The position numbers were made by a program, and so were the translations under genes. Below, piece by piece: positions 1 through 10,761 of a stretch of DNA of 45,067 nucleotides. This DNA is from Thiohalomonas denitrificans (GTDB lineage: Bacteria; Pseudomonadota; Gammaproteobacteria; Thiohalomonadales; Thiohalomonadaceae): NCBI RefSeq assembly GCF_900102855.1, contig NZ_FMWD01000005.1, positions 1 through 45,067 of the forward strand, in the 5' to 3' direction. Position 1 is the stretch's first letter. Every line of letters starts with the position of its first letter. Under the pieces are notes generated by a model. The model made no database searches and had not been told where the DNA came from. It saw only the letters and a list, made by a program, of their open reading frames with translations.

Positions 1-2407
1 TGGCCTCGCTCTCCGGCTTCGGCTGGGATGGTGCCTTCTTTTCCTCCGGGCCAGGGATCGGCGCGGGCTCGGCATGCTGTTCGCCGGACACGAGGTTTCT
101 GGGCGGCGCGTCACCCTCCTTGGCAGGTGGCATGGGCGGACGGCGACGCCGACGATTTTGCTCAGGAGGTGCTGCTCTCGGACCTTGTCGGCCTTCCCCT
201 CGGCCCTCTACCGGCTTGTTGCTCCTGCCGGCATCGGCCGCACTCGGCTGGGGCGCCGAACCGGCGTCCTTCGCGACGGCTTTATCTGCAGCCCTGGACT
301 CGTTATCCCTGCCGGTCGAGGTGGTTTCAACCGCCTGTTCACTGCCTTGCGCGGCCGAATCCTGGCTCGGAGTGCGACGACGACGACGTCCTCCGCGACG
401 TCCGCGGCGGGTAGAGGCGCCCCGATCGCCTTTATCGGCGGTTTCGGTGCCCTTGGAAAGCTCACTGCCTTCACCCTTTGCCGATTCCTTTTCTTTCGGC
501 TCCCTGGCTTCCTTCTCCGGCTTCGCCTGCTGTGCGGGCTTGCCGGCAGGTTTCTGACCCGAACGTCCACCGCCGCTACGCCGCCGTGGACGGGTATCGC
601 CCTTTCGACGCTCAGAAGTACCGCGTCCTCGCTCTTCGCCGCCCGAACGGCCGCGGCGTTGCGGAGCGCGCTTTTCCGGCTCTGCTTGCTCTTCGGGCTT
701 TTCGGCACCGAACAGGTTATTCAGTAAACGGCGCAGGAAGCCGCCCGGCTGAGCGGCAGGCTGCTGCTCCACGGCGGGTACAGAAGTCGGGGTCGGAGGT
801 GCGGCGCTGGGTACAACCGAACGGACCGCAGGCTCTTCGCGCGGGGGAATGGGCTTTTCGCCGCGAACTTCCTCAACATCTTCCGGCTTGCTCATCAGCT
901 CATAGCTGGGGATCGCCTTATGAGCCGGCTCAACTTCGTCGGCCCGGACCCGCTGGAGCTCATAGTGCGGGGTTTCGAGGTGGATATTCGGCACCAGAAC
1001 CACACTCACCTTCTGGCGTTGCTCGATATCAGCGATCGAGGAGCGCTTTTCATTGAGCAGGAAAGTGGCCACATCAACCGGCAACTGGGCCTGGATCTTG
1101 CCGGTCTTCTCCTTCATCGCTTCCTCTTCGAGGATGCGAAGGATGGAAAGGGCCAGCGATTCGACGCCCCGAATGGTGCCCTGACCGCTACAGCGCGGAC
1201 AGACGATCTGACTGGATTCCCCAAGCGACGGGCGCAACCGCTGACGCGACATTTCCAGCAGACCGAAGCGCGAGATGCGGCCTACCTGGACCCGGGCACG
1301 GTCCTGCTTGAGGGCCTCTTTCAGACGGTTTTCCACCTCCCGCTGATTGCGGGCAGGGGTCATGTCGATGAAGTCGATAACAATGAGGCCACCCAAATCC
1401 CGCAGGCGCAACTGTCGGGCGATCTCGTCGGCCGCTTCGAGGTTGGTGTTGAGTGCGGTTTCCTCGATATCGCCACCCTTGGTCGAACGGGCAGAGTTGA
1501 TATCAATGGAGAGCATCGCCTCGGTATGATCGATAACGATCGAGCCACCGGAGGGGAGTCGTACTTCCCGCTGGAAGGCCGATTCGATCTGACTTTCGAT
1601 CTGATAGCGTGTAAACAGCGGGGTGCTGTCCTTGTACCTTTTGACCTTCTGGAGGTTGTGCGGCATCACCTGCTTCATGAACTGCCGTGCATGCTCGTAG
1701 GTCTCGGGATCGTCGATGAGTATCTCGGCAATATCACTCCGGAAATAGTCGCGAATCGCCCGGACCACGACATTGCTCTCCTGATAAATCAGGAAAGGTG
1801 CCGATTTTTCCTCGGCGGCGTCCTCGACGGCACGCCAGACCTGAACCAGGTAGTCCAGGTCCCATTGAAGCTCCTCGGCACTCTTGCCGACGCCGGCGGT
1901 TCGCACGATCAGTCCCATGTCCGCCGGGATTTGCAACTGACTCATGGCATCGCGCACTTCGCTGCGATCATCGCCTTCAATGCGACGGGAAACGCCCCCT
2001 GCCCGGGGATTGTTGGGCATCAGGACCAGATAGCGACCAGCGAGACTGATGAAACTGGTGAGTGCCGCGCCCTTGTTGCCACGCTCCTCCTTGTCTACCT
2101 GAACGACGATTTCCTGCCCCTCGTTCAGTACCTCCTGAATGCTGATTTTTCCGGAAAGATCGGCATTGGACTTGAAATAGGAGCGGGAGATTTCCTTGAG
2201 CGGGAGAAACCCGTGACGTTCGGCGCCGTAATCGACAAAGGCGGCTTCAAGACTCGGTTCGATGCGCGTGATGCGGCCCTTGTAGATATTGGATTTCTTT
2301 TGAACCCGGGCGGCGCTTTCAATATCGAGGTCGAACAGACGTTGGCCATCCACTAGCGCAACACGCAACTCTTCCGGCTGAGTTGCGTTAAACAGCATTC
2401 TTTTCAT
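1..2407 (-). CDS. rne: Ribonuclease E (3' end beyond the window)
   Basis: Endoribonuclease that starts decay of most mRNAs, processes rRNA and tRNA, and scaffolds the degradosome at the inner membrane. The reverse-strand reading frame opens with [20 protein letters not shown], the family's usual start, at 2407, and stays open to base 1 (about 802 codons). An S1 RNA-binding domain lies near residues 35-120, followed by the RNase H/DNase I-like catalytic part with [20 protein letters not shown]-like metal-site sequence (around 2407 minus 900). The zinc-link CPRCSGQG is read from about 1185-1210. From about residue 480 the protein becomes Arg/Pro/Glu-rich and low in complexity, as in the unstructured degradosome arm. 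The C-terminus is not in the window. It diverges from rluC, the normal gammaproteobacterial arrangement. Identification is secure; only the length of the tail is unknown. Confidence 0.97.
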   Translation of the reverse strand, partial: MKRMLFNATQPEELRVALVDGQRLFDLDIESAARVQKKSNIYKGRITRIEPSLEAAFVDYGAERHGFLPLKEISRSYFKSNADLSGKISIQEVLNEGQEIVVQVDKEERGNKGAALTSFISLAGRYLVLMPNNPRAGGVSRRIEGDDRSEVRDAMSQLQIPADMGLIVRTAGVGKSAEELQWDLDYLVQVWRAVEDAAEEKSAPFLIYQESNVVVRAIRDYFRSDIAEILIDDPETYEHARQFMKQVMPHNLQKVKRYKDSTPLFTRYQIESQIESAFQREVRLPSGGSIVIDHTEAMLSIDINSARSTKGGDIEETALNTNLEAADEIARQLRLRDLGGLIVIDFIDMTPARNQREVENRLKEALKQDRARVQVGRISRFGLLEMSRQRLRPSLGESSQIVCPRCSGQGTIRGVESLALSILRILEEEAMKEKTGKIQAQLPVDVATFLLNEKRSSIADIEQRQKVSVVLVPNIHLETPHYELQRVRADEVEPAHKAIPSYELMSKPEDVEEVRGEKPIPPREEPAVRSVVPSAAPPTPTSVPAVEQQPAAQPGGFLRRLLNNLFGAEKPEEQAEPEKRAPQRRGRSGGEERGRGTSERRKGDTRPRRRSGGGRSGQKPAGKPAQQAKPEKEAREPKEKESAKGEGSELSKGTETADKGDRGASTRRGRRGGRRRRRTPSQDSAAQGSEQAVETTSTGRDNESRAADKAVAKDAGSAPQPSAADAGRSNKPVEGRGEGRQGPRAAPPEQNRRRRRPPMPPAKEGDAPPRNLVSGEQHAEPAPIPGPEEKKAPSQPKPESEA

Positions 2408-2772
2408 ATTGTAATTTCTCTCAGGCGCTCAACCACTGCCCCGACCGGGACGCGGGTTCGCCAGAGTGGCACCTTCCGCGGCGCACGAAAAAGCGGCTGG
2501 CTCTATTCGGCCGCCGCTGCACTCCGTTGGCTGTCCTGCGACCCCAACTGCGGGGCTGCGGGAGCGCTGTTAGTTCGAGCGCCGGCCGTTCGGCCGACGC
2601 AGTAAACCTACAAATGGTGTGACAACATTCACCCGTCGGTAACTCCCGAGGGCGGTCAAAATTCTTGCCCTAGACAGACGCCAATTGACGCAAGCCTCTG
2701 AATTCAGGCGATCACTACTATATCAGCGTTGTCGTGGTGCATCAATGAGTGCGCCTGTTATCATAGCAGGTT
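2408..2772. promoter_or_regulatory. rne-rluC divergent intergenic region with structured rne leader
   Basis: This 365-base gap contains no convincing gene. Read in the rne direction it is GC-rich and foldable. CCCC/GGGG arms at 2542-2555 enclose a 6-base loop, and 2583-2596 is an exact palindrome CGGCCG-TT-CGGCCG. In enteric bacteria the long rne leader folds into hairpins through which RNase E controls its own mRNA. A similar role here is inferred from position and foldability; I did not match the known leader structure base by base. On the rluC side there is a TTGACG at 2685-2690, but no -10 at proper spacing that I would defend. Confidence 0.45.
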
Positions 2773-3717
2773 ATGGCTGAACCCAAACGCCCGCAAGTGC
2801 GGGAGACCACCGTTGGAGAGGACAGCGGCGGTCAGCGAATCGACAATTTCCTCCTGAAGAGGCTCAAGGGCGTACCGAAAAGCCGGATCTATCGATTGCT
2901 CCGCAAGGGCGAGGTGCGCGTCAATCGCCGCCGTGCCAAACCCGAATACCGACTTCAGAAGGGGGACATCGTCCGCATTCCTCCGGTGCGGACCCGTGAT
3001 CCAGCCGCAGCCGCCAAGCCGGGCGAGTGGGTCCTGAAACAGGTGGAGCAGAACATTCTGTATGAGGATGACGGTCTGCTGGTGCTGAACAAACCGTCCG
3101 GGCTGGCTGTCCATGGGGGCAGCGGTGTCAGCCATGGCGTTATCGAGGCACTGCGTGCCCTGCGCCCCGATGCCCGTTTTCTGGAACTGGCCCACCGGTT
3201 GGACAGGGACACCTCGGGCTGCCTGGTTATCGCCAAAAAACGCAGCACCCTGCGTGCGTTCCATGAACTAATGAGGAATGGCGGGGTGGACAAGCGCTAT
3301 CTTACCCTTGTCCAGGGGCGCTGGCGGGGCGGAAAGGTCGAGGCACCGTTGCGTAAAAACATCCTGAGTTCCGGAGAACGGCTGGTAAAGGTCCATACGG
3401 CCGGCAAATATGCGTTGAGTCTCTTTTCCCCTGTGACGCTATATGAGGGTGCCAGTCTGATGGAGGTCAAGCTCATCACGGGACGTACCCATCAAATCCG
3501 GGTCCACGCCCGGCATTCGGGGCATCCGATTGCCGGTGATGACAAATACGGCGATTCCGAATTCAACCGTCGTATGGCCGGATTCGGGCTGAAACGGCTG
3601 TTCCTCCACGCCGGTTTGCTGCACTTCACACTCGATACCACCGTGCATGTGGAGGCGCCTCTGGAGGAGGGGCTCAAAAAAATCCTAAAAGCATTGGAAG
3701 GCAAGAATGTCGCGTAA
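2773..3717 (+). CDS. rluC: Ribosomal large subunit pseudouridine synthase C
   Basis: RluA-family enzyme that isomerises uridines of 23S rRNA to pseudouridine (positions 955, 2504 and 2580 in E. coli). The 314-residue length is normal. An S4 RNA-binding domain spans about residues 20-70 (RIDNFLLKRLKG onward). The catalytic domain carries HRLDRDTSG at 141-149, with the nucleophilic Asp predicted at 144, and the later GRTHQIRVH motif. Position opposite rne is the usual context for RluC and separates it from RluD. The next gene starts 11 bases before its stop, so it is translationally linked to the HAD phosphatase. Confidence 0.93.
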   Translation: MAEPKRPQVRETTVGEDSGGQRIDNFLLKRLKGVPKSRIYRLLRKGEVRVNRRRAKPEYRLQKGDIVRIPPVRTRDPAAAAKPGEWVLKQVEQNILYEDDGLLVLNKPSGLAVHGGSGVSHGVIEALRALRPDARFLELAHRLDRDTSGCLVIAKKRSTLRAFHELMRNGGVDKRYLTLVQGRWRGGKVEAPLRKNILSSGERLVKVHTAGKYALSLFSPVTLYEGASLMEVKLITGRTHQIRVHARHSGHPIAGDDKYGDSEFNRRMAGFGLKRLFLHAGLLHFTLDTTVHVEAPLEEGLKKILKALEGKNVA

Positions 3718-4399
3718 ATTCAATCTCCTGGTCTTCGATTGGGACGGCACGCTAATGGATTCCGAAGCACGTATCGTTGCCTGCCTGCGTGCTGCCATCG
3801 GCGATCTGGAGCTCGAGTCACGGGATGAAGAGGCCCTGAAGAACATCATCGGACTCGGCTTGCGGGAAGCGGTAAGCGCGCTCTATCCGGGTTCCAACGA
3901 CGACCTGCTGCGACGGCTGACTGACCGTTACCGCTATCATTTCCTGACGGCGGACCCGACGCCATCGGCACTGTTCGATGGGGCGGAGCAGATGCTTCGG
4001 CAGCTTGCGGATGCCGGTTATCTGATGGCGGTAGCTACCGGCAAGGGGCGGGCGGGTCTCGACAAGGTGCTGGACGAGACCGGAGTCGGAGCCCTGTTCC
4101 ACGCCACTCGCTGTGCAGATGAGACCTTGTCCAAGCCCAATCCGCAGATGTTGCATGAGGTGATGGATGAACTGGGCGCCGAGCGGGGGGAGACCCTGAT
4201 GATCGGAGACACGGAATACGACATGCTGATGGCTCAAAATGCCGGAACCGGAGCATTGGCCGTCAGCTACGGTGTCCATACCCGTGAGCGACTACTGGGA
4301 TGTACCCCATTAGGCTGTATCCACGATATCAGGGAGCTGGAAGTCTGGCTTGGGGAATACGGGTCCATACCGGCAGAGCAAAAGGAGAGGGTGAAATGA
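3707..4399 (+). CDS. HAD-IA family phosphatase, phosphoglycolate phosphatase-like
   Basis: Haloacid dehalogenase-type phosphatase of 230 residues. All four HAD motifs are visible: DWDGTL at 11-16 with Asp11 as nucleophile and Asp13 as acid/base, Thr111 in VATGK, Lys143 in SKPNP, and GDTEYD at 167-172 binding magnesium. The helical cap between motifs 1 and 2 fits subfamily IA (Gph, PpaX, YjjG-like). The natural substrate cannot be read from sequence. The gene overlaps the end of rluC by 11 bases and its stop overlaps the sppA start in an ATGA arrangement, so the three genes form one operon. Confidence 0.85.
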   Translation: MSRKFNLLVFDWDGTLMDSEARIVACLRAAIGDLELESRDEEALKNIIGLGLREAVSALYPGSNDDLLRRLTDRYRYHFLTADPTPSALFDGAEQMLRQLADAGYLMAVATGKGRAGLDKVLDETGVGALFHATRCADETLSKPNPQMLHEVMDELGAERGETLMIGDTEYDMLMAQNAGTGALAVSYGVHTRERLLGCTPLGCIHDIRELEVWLGEYGSIPAEQKERVK

Positions 4400-5370
4400 A
4401 TCAAGAAGAACAGAAATCCGCCGGGAATCCGAAAAGTGAACCGAACTGGGAAAAGGATCTGGTCAATCGGCTGGCATTTGCCTCGCTGAAGGAGCAGCGC
4501 CGCAGCCGGCGCTGGAGCATCTTCTTCAAGTTTCTGCTGTTCATCTACCTGTTTGTACTGCTGTTCACGGCCATCGGACCGGATTTCGGGGAAAAGGCCA
4601 CAGTCGGCAAACATACTGCCCAGGTGGAGGTGAACGGGCCGATCTCCGATGATTCAGAGGCGAATGCCGAGGATATCATCGACGGCCTGCGCGATGCCTT
4701 CGAACATGCGAACACCAAGGGTGTAATCCTGCGCATCAACAGCCCGGGCGGGAGTCCGGTGCAGTCCGACTACATCTACAACGAGATCCGGCGGCTTCGC
4801 TCAGCACATGAAGAAATACCTGTCTACGCCGTTATCGTCGATATGGGAGCCTCCGGCGCCTATTACATTGCCTCGGCAGCCGATGCCATCTACGCCAATC
4901 CGGCGAGCATTGTGGGCTCCATCGGTGTACTGATGAACAGCTTCGGTTTTGTGAAGAGCATGGATAAGCTCGGGGTGGAGCGGCGCCTCTATACAGCGGG
5001 AGAAAACAAGGCCTTTCTGGACCCGTTCTCTCCCGTGGAGGAGGAGAGTACCCGGCATATCCAGGCCATGTTGAAGGACATCCATCAGCAGTTTATCGGT
5101 GCCGTCCAGGCAGGGCGGGGAGACCGACTGTCGGAAAGCGAGGAACTGTTCTCCGGACTGGCCTGGACCGGTCAGAAAGCCGAAGAACTTGGGTTGATCG
5201 ATGGCATGGGAGATGTGGACTATGTTGCCCGCGAACTGATCGAGGCGGAAGAAGTGGTCGACTTTACCCGCAAACCCGATCTGTTCAAGCGCTTCGCCGA
5301 CCGAATCGGTGCCAGCATGGCAGGGGTCATCACCAGGAACATCGGTCTACAGGGCCCCGAGCTCCGCTGA
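4396..5370 (+). CDS. sppA: Signal peptide peptidase SppA, 36K type
   Basis: Membrane-anchored serine protease that degrades signal peptides released after secretion. I take the start at 4396 (324 residues) because a purine-rich AGGAGAGG lies just upstream and ATG overlaps the preceding TGA. A longer frame from 4300 lacks such a site. There is one membrane segment at about residues 42-60 after a positively charged stretch. The Ser/Lys dyad is Ser153 in MGASGAYYIAS and Lys205 in GENKAFLDPF, 52 residues apart as in Bacillus SppA. Length corresponds to the short single-domain form, not the doubled enteric 67K form. Confidence 0.92.
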   Translation: MNQEEQKSAGNPKSEPNWEKDLVNRLAFASLKEQRRSRRWSIFFKFLLFIYLFVLLFTAIGPDFGEKATVGKHTAQVEVNGPISDDSEANAEDIIDGLRDAFEHANTKGVILRINSPGGSPVQSDYIYNEIRRLRSAHEEIPVYAVIVDMGASGAYYIASAADAIYANPASIVGSIGVLMNSFGFVKSMDKLGVERRLYTAGENKAFLDPFSPVEEESTRHIQAMLKDIHQQFIGAVQAGRGDRLSESEELFSGLAWTGQKAEELGLIDGMGDVDYVARELIEAEEVVDFTRKPDLFKRFADRIGASMAGVITRNIGLQGPELR

Positions 5371-5381
5371 ACTCATTGGTA

Positions 5382-5431
5382 GGCCTGCAGTTTATCCCGG
5401 ATAACCTGCAGGCCGGCCTTCAGGCCGTCAC
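5382..5431. repeat. Long hairpin plus REP-like palindrome between convergent sppA and maf
   Basis: GGCCTGCAG at 5382-5390 pairs with CTGCAGGCC at 5406-5414, and TTATCC/GGATAA (5392-5397/5399-5404) extends the stem, giving an almost unbroken hairpin of about 15 pairs. It is followed by GGCCTTCAGGCCGTCA at 5416-5431, which resembles the sequence on the other side of maf. There is no U-tract. It could end transcription from both sides or serve as a REP-type element. Confidence 0.6.
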
Positions 5432-6003
5432 GGCAACTGAATCCCCACGCTCTCCAGCATCCGTACCAGCCGGATCAGGGGGAGGCCGATCAGCGTGTTG
5501 GGGTCATCCCCCTCCAGACGTTCGAACAGGGTGATCCCGAGGCCTTCAGATTTGAAACTGCCGGCACAGTTGAGCGGCTGCTCCCTGTCGATGTAACGCT
5601 CGATTTGCGAGTCGGACAACTCCCGAAACACCACCGAAAAGGGTACGACTTCCACCAGTGCCCGGTCCTGGAGGGCATCGTAGAGACACAGACCGGTCTG
5701 GAAGATCACGGTTTTTCCGGAGCAGGCCCGCAACTGTTCGATCGCCCGCTCCCGGCTCCCGGGCTTGCCCAGAATCCTGCCGTCGTTCACCGCCACCTGA
5801 TCGGAACCGATGATGAGTGCATCGGGGTGCCGCGATGTCACAGCGCGCGCCTTGGCCTCGGCGAGGCGGGCGACCAGAGCCTCCGGGGATTCATTGTCAC
5901 GCCGGGTCTCATCGACCTCGGGGGAATCGGTATCGAAGGAGAGTCCGAGCTTGCTTAACAGTTCACGCCGAAACGGGGAAGTGGAGGCGAGTACCAGTTT
6001 CAT
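5428..6003 (-). CDS. maf: Maf/YceF-type nucleotide pyrophosphatase (7-methyl-GTP pyrophosphatase subgroup)
   Basis: Maf-family enzyme that hydrolyses modified or non-canonical nucleoside triphosphates; the YceF subgroup prefers 7-methyl-GTP. 191 residues. The family signature [12 protein letters not shown] is at residues 5-16. The central IIGSDQVAV (about 64-72) and the SFKSEGLG segment (about 149-156) complete the active-site cleft. The 'SDQVA' form (rather than ADTVV) and placement between rne and yceD in gammaproteobacteria support YceF over the dTTP/UTPase YhdE type. Here it is separated from yceD by the pycBA pair and bracketed by two REP-like palindromes. Confidence 0.9.
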   Translation of the reverse strand: MKLVLASTSPFRRELLSKLGLSFDTDSPEVDETRRDNESPEALVARLAEAKARAVTSRHPDALIIGSDQVAVNDGRILGKPGSRERAIEQLRACSGKTVIFQTGLCLYDALQDRALVEVVPFSVVFRELSDSQIERYIDREQPLNCAGSFKSEGLGITLFERLEGDDPNTLIGLPLIRLVRMLESVGIQLP

Positions 6004-6030
6004 TATTCTAAAATTTTTATTCCAGAGATG

Positions 6031-6076
6031 TAGGTCGGCCTTTAGGCCGTCATGCCGGTGACGGGCTAAAGCCCGT
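6031..6076. repeat. REP-like triple palindrome between pycB and maf
   Basis: Three stems follow each other: CGGCCT-TT-AGGCCG at 6036-6049, GTCA/TGAC arms at 6049-6062, and ACGGGCT-AA-AGCCCGT at 6061-6076. The first shares GGCCTTNAGGCCGTCA with 5416-5431. No U-tract follows. It lies between two genes transcribed in the same (minus) direction. Confidence 0.7.
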
Positions 6077-6105
6077 TCGGGTGTCTCCTGCTGATTTTAA
6101 GGGTT

Positions 6106-7935
6106 TTATTCGATGTCGACCAGCGCTTCGTCGGGGTTGACGCGGTCACCCTTGGTAACGCGCACCGCGGTCACCTTGCCGGCGACCGGGGCCTGGATCT
6201 CCGACTCCATTTTCATCGCCTCGGTGATGAGGATCGGATCACCCGCCTTGACCTCGTCACCCTCGGAAGCCAGGACATCGACGACGGTTGCCGGCATCGA
6301 GGTGGTCACCTGACCGGGGCGGGTCGCACGCGGACGCTGGCTCTGCCCTGCGCGGGCCGCCGGGGTGAAGCCCTCCCTGGGAGTTCCCGAGAACAGCTCT
6401 TCCAGGATCTCCACATCGATTTCTTCAGGTACCCCGTCCACGGTGGCGTAAAAAGGCCGGTGCTGCTGATTCTTGTGCCCGGATCCGGTGAGCTTGATGT
6501 GATAGGTCTCACCATGAAGGCTGACGTTGAACTCCGTCGGCACGGCGCTGACTTGATGATTCTCTTCGGAGGGCAGCGGTTCCAGCGGTTCGGGTTTGAG
6601 TTCGCCGGCTGCACGCTGCTCCAGAAAGTCGCGTCCCACGTCCGGGAACATGGCGTAGGTCAGCACATCCTCGTCGGTTTTGGCGAGCGCTCCGATCTCT
6701 TCCTGAAGGCGATGCATTTCCGGTTTCAGCAAATCGGCCGGACGGCGCTCGATGGCATCTTCGTTGCCGATGGCCTGCTGGCGCACCACGGAGTTGACCG
6801 GGGCAGGGGACTTTCCGTAGCGCCCCTGAAGATAATATTTCACCTCGTTGGTGATGTTCTTGTAGCGGGTGCCGGTCAGCACATTCAGCACCGCCTGGGT
6901 CCCTACGATCTGCGAGGTCGGCGTCACCAGGGGCGGGTATCCGAGGTCTTCGCGCACCCGCGGGATCTCCTCGAGCACTTCGCTCATGCGGTTCAGCGCG
7001 CCCTGTTCCTTGAGCTGATTCGACAGATTGGAGATCATTCCGCCCGGTACCTGGTTGACCTGGACCCTGGTATCGACCCCGGTATATTCGCTCTCGAACT
7101 GGTGGTACTTCTTGCGAACCTCATGAAAATAGAATCCGATTTCCTGAAGGTGCTGAAGATCCAGGCCGGTGTCATATTCGGTTCCCCACAGCGCGGCCAC
7201 CATGCTTTCGGTGGGAGCATGTGAAGTACCGCCGGCAAAGGCGGAAATCGCCGTATCGATGATGCTGGCCCCGTGCTCGATGGCCTTGAGGTGACACATT
7301 TCCGACAGCCCGGCCGTCGCGTGTGTGTGGAGTTGCAGGGGCACCTTAACGGCACCACTGAGTTCGGAGAACAGCTCGGCGCTGGTCATTGGCGTCAGCA
7401 GGCCGGCCATGTCCTTGATGGCGATGCTGTCACAGCCCATCGACTCCATCTCTTTGGCCAGGGCCACGAACTGGGGAATGCCGTGTACCGGGCTGGTGGT
7501 ATAGCTGATGGCGCCCTGAGCGTGCTTGCCCGCTTCCTTGACCGATTCCACGGCGACACGAATATTTCGAATATCGTTCAGGGCATCGAATATGCGGAAT
7601 ACGTCGATCCCGTTATTGGCGGCCTTTTTGACGAAGGCCTTCACCACATCATCCGAGTAGTGACGATAACCGAGCAGATTCTGGCCCCGCAGCAGCATCT
7701 GCAGAGGGGTATTCGGCAGGACCTCGCGAAGTTGGCGCAGGCGCTCCCAGGGATCTTCCTTGAGGAAGCGGATGCAGGCATCGAAGGTCGCGCCGCCCCA
7801 GACCTCAAGGGACCAGAAACCGGCCTTGTCGAGCTTGTCGCAAATGGGCAGCATGTCTTCGGTGCGCATGCGCGTCGCGATCAGCGACTGGTGCCCATCC
7901 CTCAGAACGGTCTCGGTAATCTGTACCTTGGCCAT
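6106..7935 (-). CDS. pycB: Biotin-dependent carboxyltransferase subunit, pyruvate carboxylase subunit B / oxaloacetate decarboxylase alpha type
   Basis: 609-residue protein with an N-terminal carboxyltransferase TIM barrel (TETVLRDGHQS at 7-17, metal-binding Asp13, the carboxylated Lys174 in AIKDMAGL, His203 and His205 in LHTHATAG), a PYC_OADA helical domain, an Ala/Pro/Arg linker and a biotinyl domain with EAMKME, biotin Lys575. Databases usually name such proteins OadA. No membrane subunits OadB or OadG are near, and the biotin carboxylase partner is directly upstream. I therefore infer two-subunit pyruvate carboxylase (pyruvate to oxaloacetate, anaplerotic). Start ATG at 7935. The pair sits inside the rne-fab region, which is unusual. 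Confidence 0.88.
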   Translation of the reverse strand: MAKVQITETVLRDGHQSLIATRMRTEDMLPICDKLDKAGFWSLEVWGGATFDACIRFLKEDPWERLRQLREVLPNTPLQMLLRGQNLLGYRHYSDDVVKAFVKKAANNGIDVFRIFDALNDIRNIRVAVESVKEAGKHAQGAISYTTSPVHGIPQFVALAKEMESMGCDSIAIKDMAGLLTPMTSAELFSELSGAVKVPLQLHTHATAGLSEMCHLKAIEHGASIIDTAISAFAGGTSHAPTESMVAALWGTEYDTGLDLQHLQEIGFYFHEVRKKYHQFESEYTGVDTRVQVNQVPGGMISNLSNQLKEQGALNRMSEVLEEIPRVREDLGYPPLVTPTSQIVGTQAVLNVLTGTRYKNITNEVKYYLQGRYGKSPAPVNSVVRQQAIGNEDAIERRPADLLKPEMHRLQEEIGALAKTDEDVLTYAMFPDVGRDFLEQRAAGELKPEPLEPLPSEENHQVSAVPTEFNVSLHGETYHIKLTGSGHKNQQHRPFYATVDGVPEEIDVEILEELFSGTPREGFTPAARAGQSQRPRATRPGQVTTSMPATVVDVLASEGDEVKAGDPILITEAMKMESEIQAPVAGKVTAVRVTKGDRVNPDEALVDIE

Positions 7936-7981
7936 CTCTCGTCTTCCCGTTAGAAATTGGTTTCGTCAGTGAGCCGCTGTT

Positions 7982-9400
<1,419 letters not shown>

Positions 9401-9770
9401 GATTACCCACCTTTAAAAACCTGCAATTCGCACCGGGTCTCCCCAGCAAAAAACAGGGGTTCGAGGAGAAAAAGCGAAGGCGGATGTCATCCGTCCGTCC
9501 ATTCGCCCGAAAGAGGGGCTCTGATGAGCCCTGAATGTGAACGGCTACTCATTTTCAGTCCGCAAAATGTAGGGAAATAGATGACCAATGTCCATACAGC
9601 ATCTGGCGGTCCGAGTCTTTCGGCCCCGAAGGTGCTTACGAGGGTGCCGTTTCCGGACGGAAACTATGTACGGAAATGCCCCGCGCATGTCAAGGATAGA
9701 GGCTGGGGCACAGGTCGCGGAAGACCCCTCCCGGGCGGTCGGAACAAGCGGATTTCATTGGTGTTTTTCT
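9401..9770. other. Intergenic region between divergent pycA and yceD
   Basis: No gene I would support. The open frames here have no family resemblance and start without ribosome sites. A hairpin GGGCTC-TGAT-GAGCCC lies at about 9515-9531 and would be in the pycA leader. I see no clear sigma-70 promoter for pycA. Confidence 0.5.
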
Positions 9771-9799
9771 TTGACAACAGCGGGGGCCGCGCGTATGAT
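9771..9799 (+). promoter_or_regulatory. Sigma-70 promoter of the yceD-rpmF-fab run
   Basis: TTGACA at 9771-9776, a 17-base spacer, and TATGAT at 9794-9799: a consensus -35, optimal spacing and a 5/6 -10. Transcription should start near 9806, only a few bases before the yceD ATG at 9810. Confidence 0.85.
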
Positions 9800-9809
9800 T
9801 CGCGCTCTT

Positions 9810-10337
9810 ATGAATGAGCGGCTTCCCGATCGTACCGAACCGTTTCGCCTGGCGCAGCGCGGCGCGGTTTTTACCGGTAAATTGCCGCTTGCGGACATGG
9901 ACCGATTGGCAGGCTCACTGGTGAACAGTGAAGGCTCGGTCGAGGTTACCTTGCGGTTCGGCACCGATGAGCGCCACTTGGCAATCGTCAATGTCAAGCT
10001 GCAGACCGAGCTGACACTGACGTGTCAGAACTGCCTGGAACCATGTAGTCAGTCCATCGAGGTCGAGACGACGCTCGGTATTGTCCGCACGGAGTCGGAA
10101 GCGGCAAGGATCCCGAGGGCGTATGAACCCTTGGTGGTTGGTGACGAGCCACTCTCTGTTAAAGAGTTGGTCGAAGACGAATTGATACTTGCGCTGCCGA
10201 TCGTTCCGCGCCATTTCGAGGACTGCCTACCCAGGGCCGCCACGGAAGAGGTGCCGGAATCCGGCAGTGAAGCGGCGGACCGGAAAGAGAGGGATAATCC
10301 CTTTGAGGTTCTCCGGCGTTTAAAGAAAGAACGGTAA
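9810..10337 (+). CDS. yceD: YceD / DUF177 family protein, large-subunit rRNA accumulation protein
   Basis: 175-residue member of the DUF177 family, linked to 23S rRNA accumulation and almost always encoded just before rpmF. I place the start at 9810 ([18 protein letters not shown]), which aligns in length and sequence layout with E. coli YceD (173 residues). A longer frame from 9588 reads through the promoter and is not believable. Cys72, Cys75 and Cys79 (CQNCLEPC) form the characteristic cysteine cluster, and the acidic segment [13 protein letters not shown] precedes a basic tail RRLKKER. Only about 4 bases separate the predicted transcription start from the ATG, so the message would be almost leaderless. 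An in-frame ATG at 9795 lies inside the -10 box. Confidence 0.92.
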   Translation: MNERLPDRTEPFRLAQRGAVFTGKLPLADMDRLAGSLVNSEGSVEVTLRFGTDERHLAIVNVKLQTELTLTCQNCLEPCSQSIEVETTLGIVRTESEAARIPRAYEPLVVGDEPLSVKELVEDELILALPIVPRHFEDCLPRAATEEVPESGSEAADRKERDNPFEVLRRLKKER

Positions 10338-10356
10338 TCCTGACGAGGAATTCGAG

Positions 10357-10536
10357 ATGGCTGTACAGAAGAGCAAAAAGACCCCTTCCAGGCGCGGCAT
10401 GCGTCGCTCCCACGACGCGCTCAAGCCCGAGGCGCTCTCCGTCGAGCCGACCACTGGTGAAACCCATCTGCGCCACCATGTAAGCCCCGACGGTTACTAC
10501 CGGGGTCGTAAGGTCGTGAACGTCAAGGGCGAATAA
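10357..10536 (+). CDS. rpmF: 50S ribosomal protein L32
   Basis: 59-residue L32, opening [20 protein letters not shown] and ending in [14 protein letters not shown], which is the family pattern throughout. It lacks the four cysteines of zinc-ribbon L32 forms, so it is the cysteine-free type. ACGAGGA at about 10343-10349 serves as ribosome site. It follows yceD by 19 bases, as in most gammaproteobacteria, linking ribosome assembly to lipid synthesis through cotranscription with plsX and fabH. Confidence 0.97.
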   Translation: MAVQKSKKTPSRRGMRRSHDALKPEALSVEPTTGETHLRHHVSPDGYYRGRKVVNVKGE

Positions 10537-10549
10537 GCGGCTCTCGCTG

Positions 10550-10587
10550 AAGAGGCCGGCCTGGATTGCTGATCCGGGCCGGCTCTT
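10550..10587 (+). terminator. Hairpin between rpmF and plsX, possible attenuator
   Basis: AAGA(G)GCCGGCC at 10550-10561 pairs with GGCCGGCTCTT at 10577-10587, with one bulged G and a 15-base loop, followed by TTGGTTT. The weak U-run suggests partial termination, which would lower fab expression relative to L32. Confidence 0.55.
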
Positions 10588-10761
10588 TGGTTTAGACCGA
10601 TTTGGCACCAGGGGGCGTGATGAGCGCGCAGGGATTTGGATTCACCAGGGGTTCTCCGAAGCGAAATAGCTGGTCTATTTCCAATTGAGGAAAATTCCTT
10701 GTGGTTCTGAAGATCAAGCGAGGGCGTCGACTGGTGTCAAGTGCAGGTCCGAGAGTTCCCA

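Noticed and set aside
920-2356. Long plus-strand open frame of 478 codons opposite rne
   Set aside because: It is the antisense of the RNase E catalytic domain; GC-rich codon bias keeps the opposite frame open. The protein shows no family resemblance.
2685-2724. TTGACG and TATATC ahead of rluC as a promoter
   Set aside because: The spacing is about 28 bases, far outside the range for sigma-70.
6106-7935. Assignment to a sodium-pumping oxaloacetate decarboxylase
   Set aside because: The membrane beta and gamma subunits are not nearby and a biotin carboxylase subunit is, which fits pyruvate carboxylase better. Not excluded absolutely.
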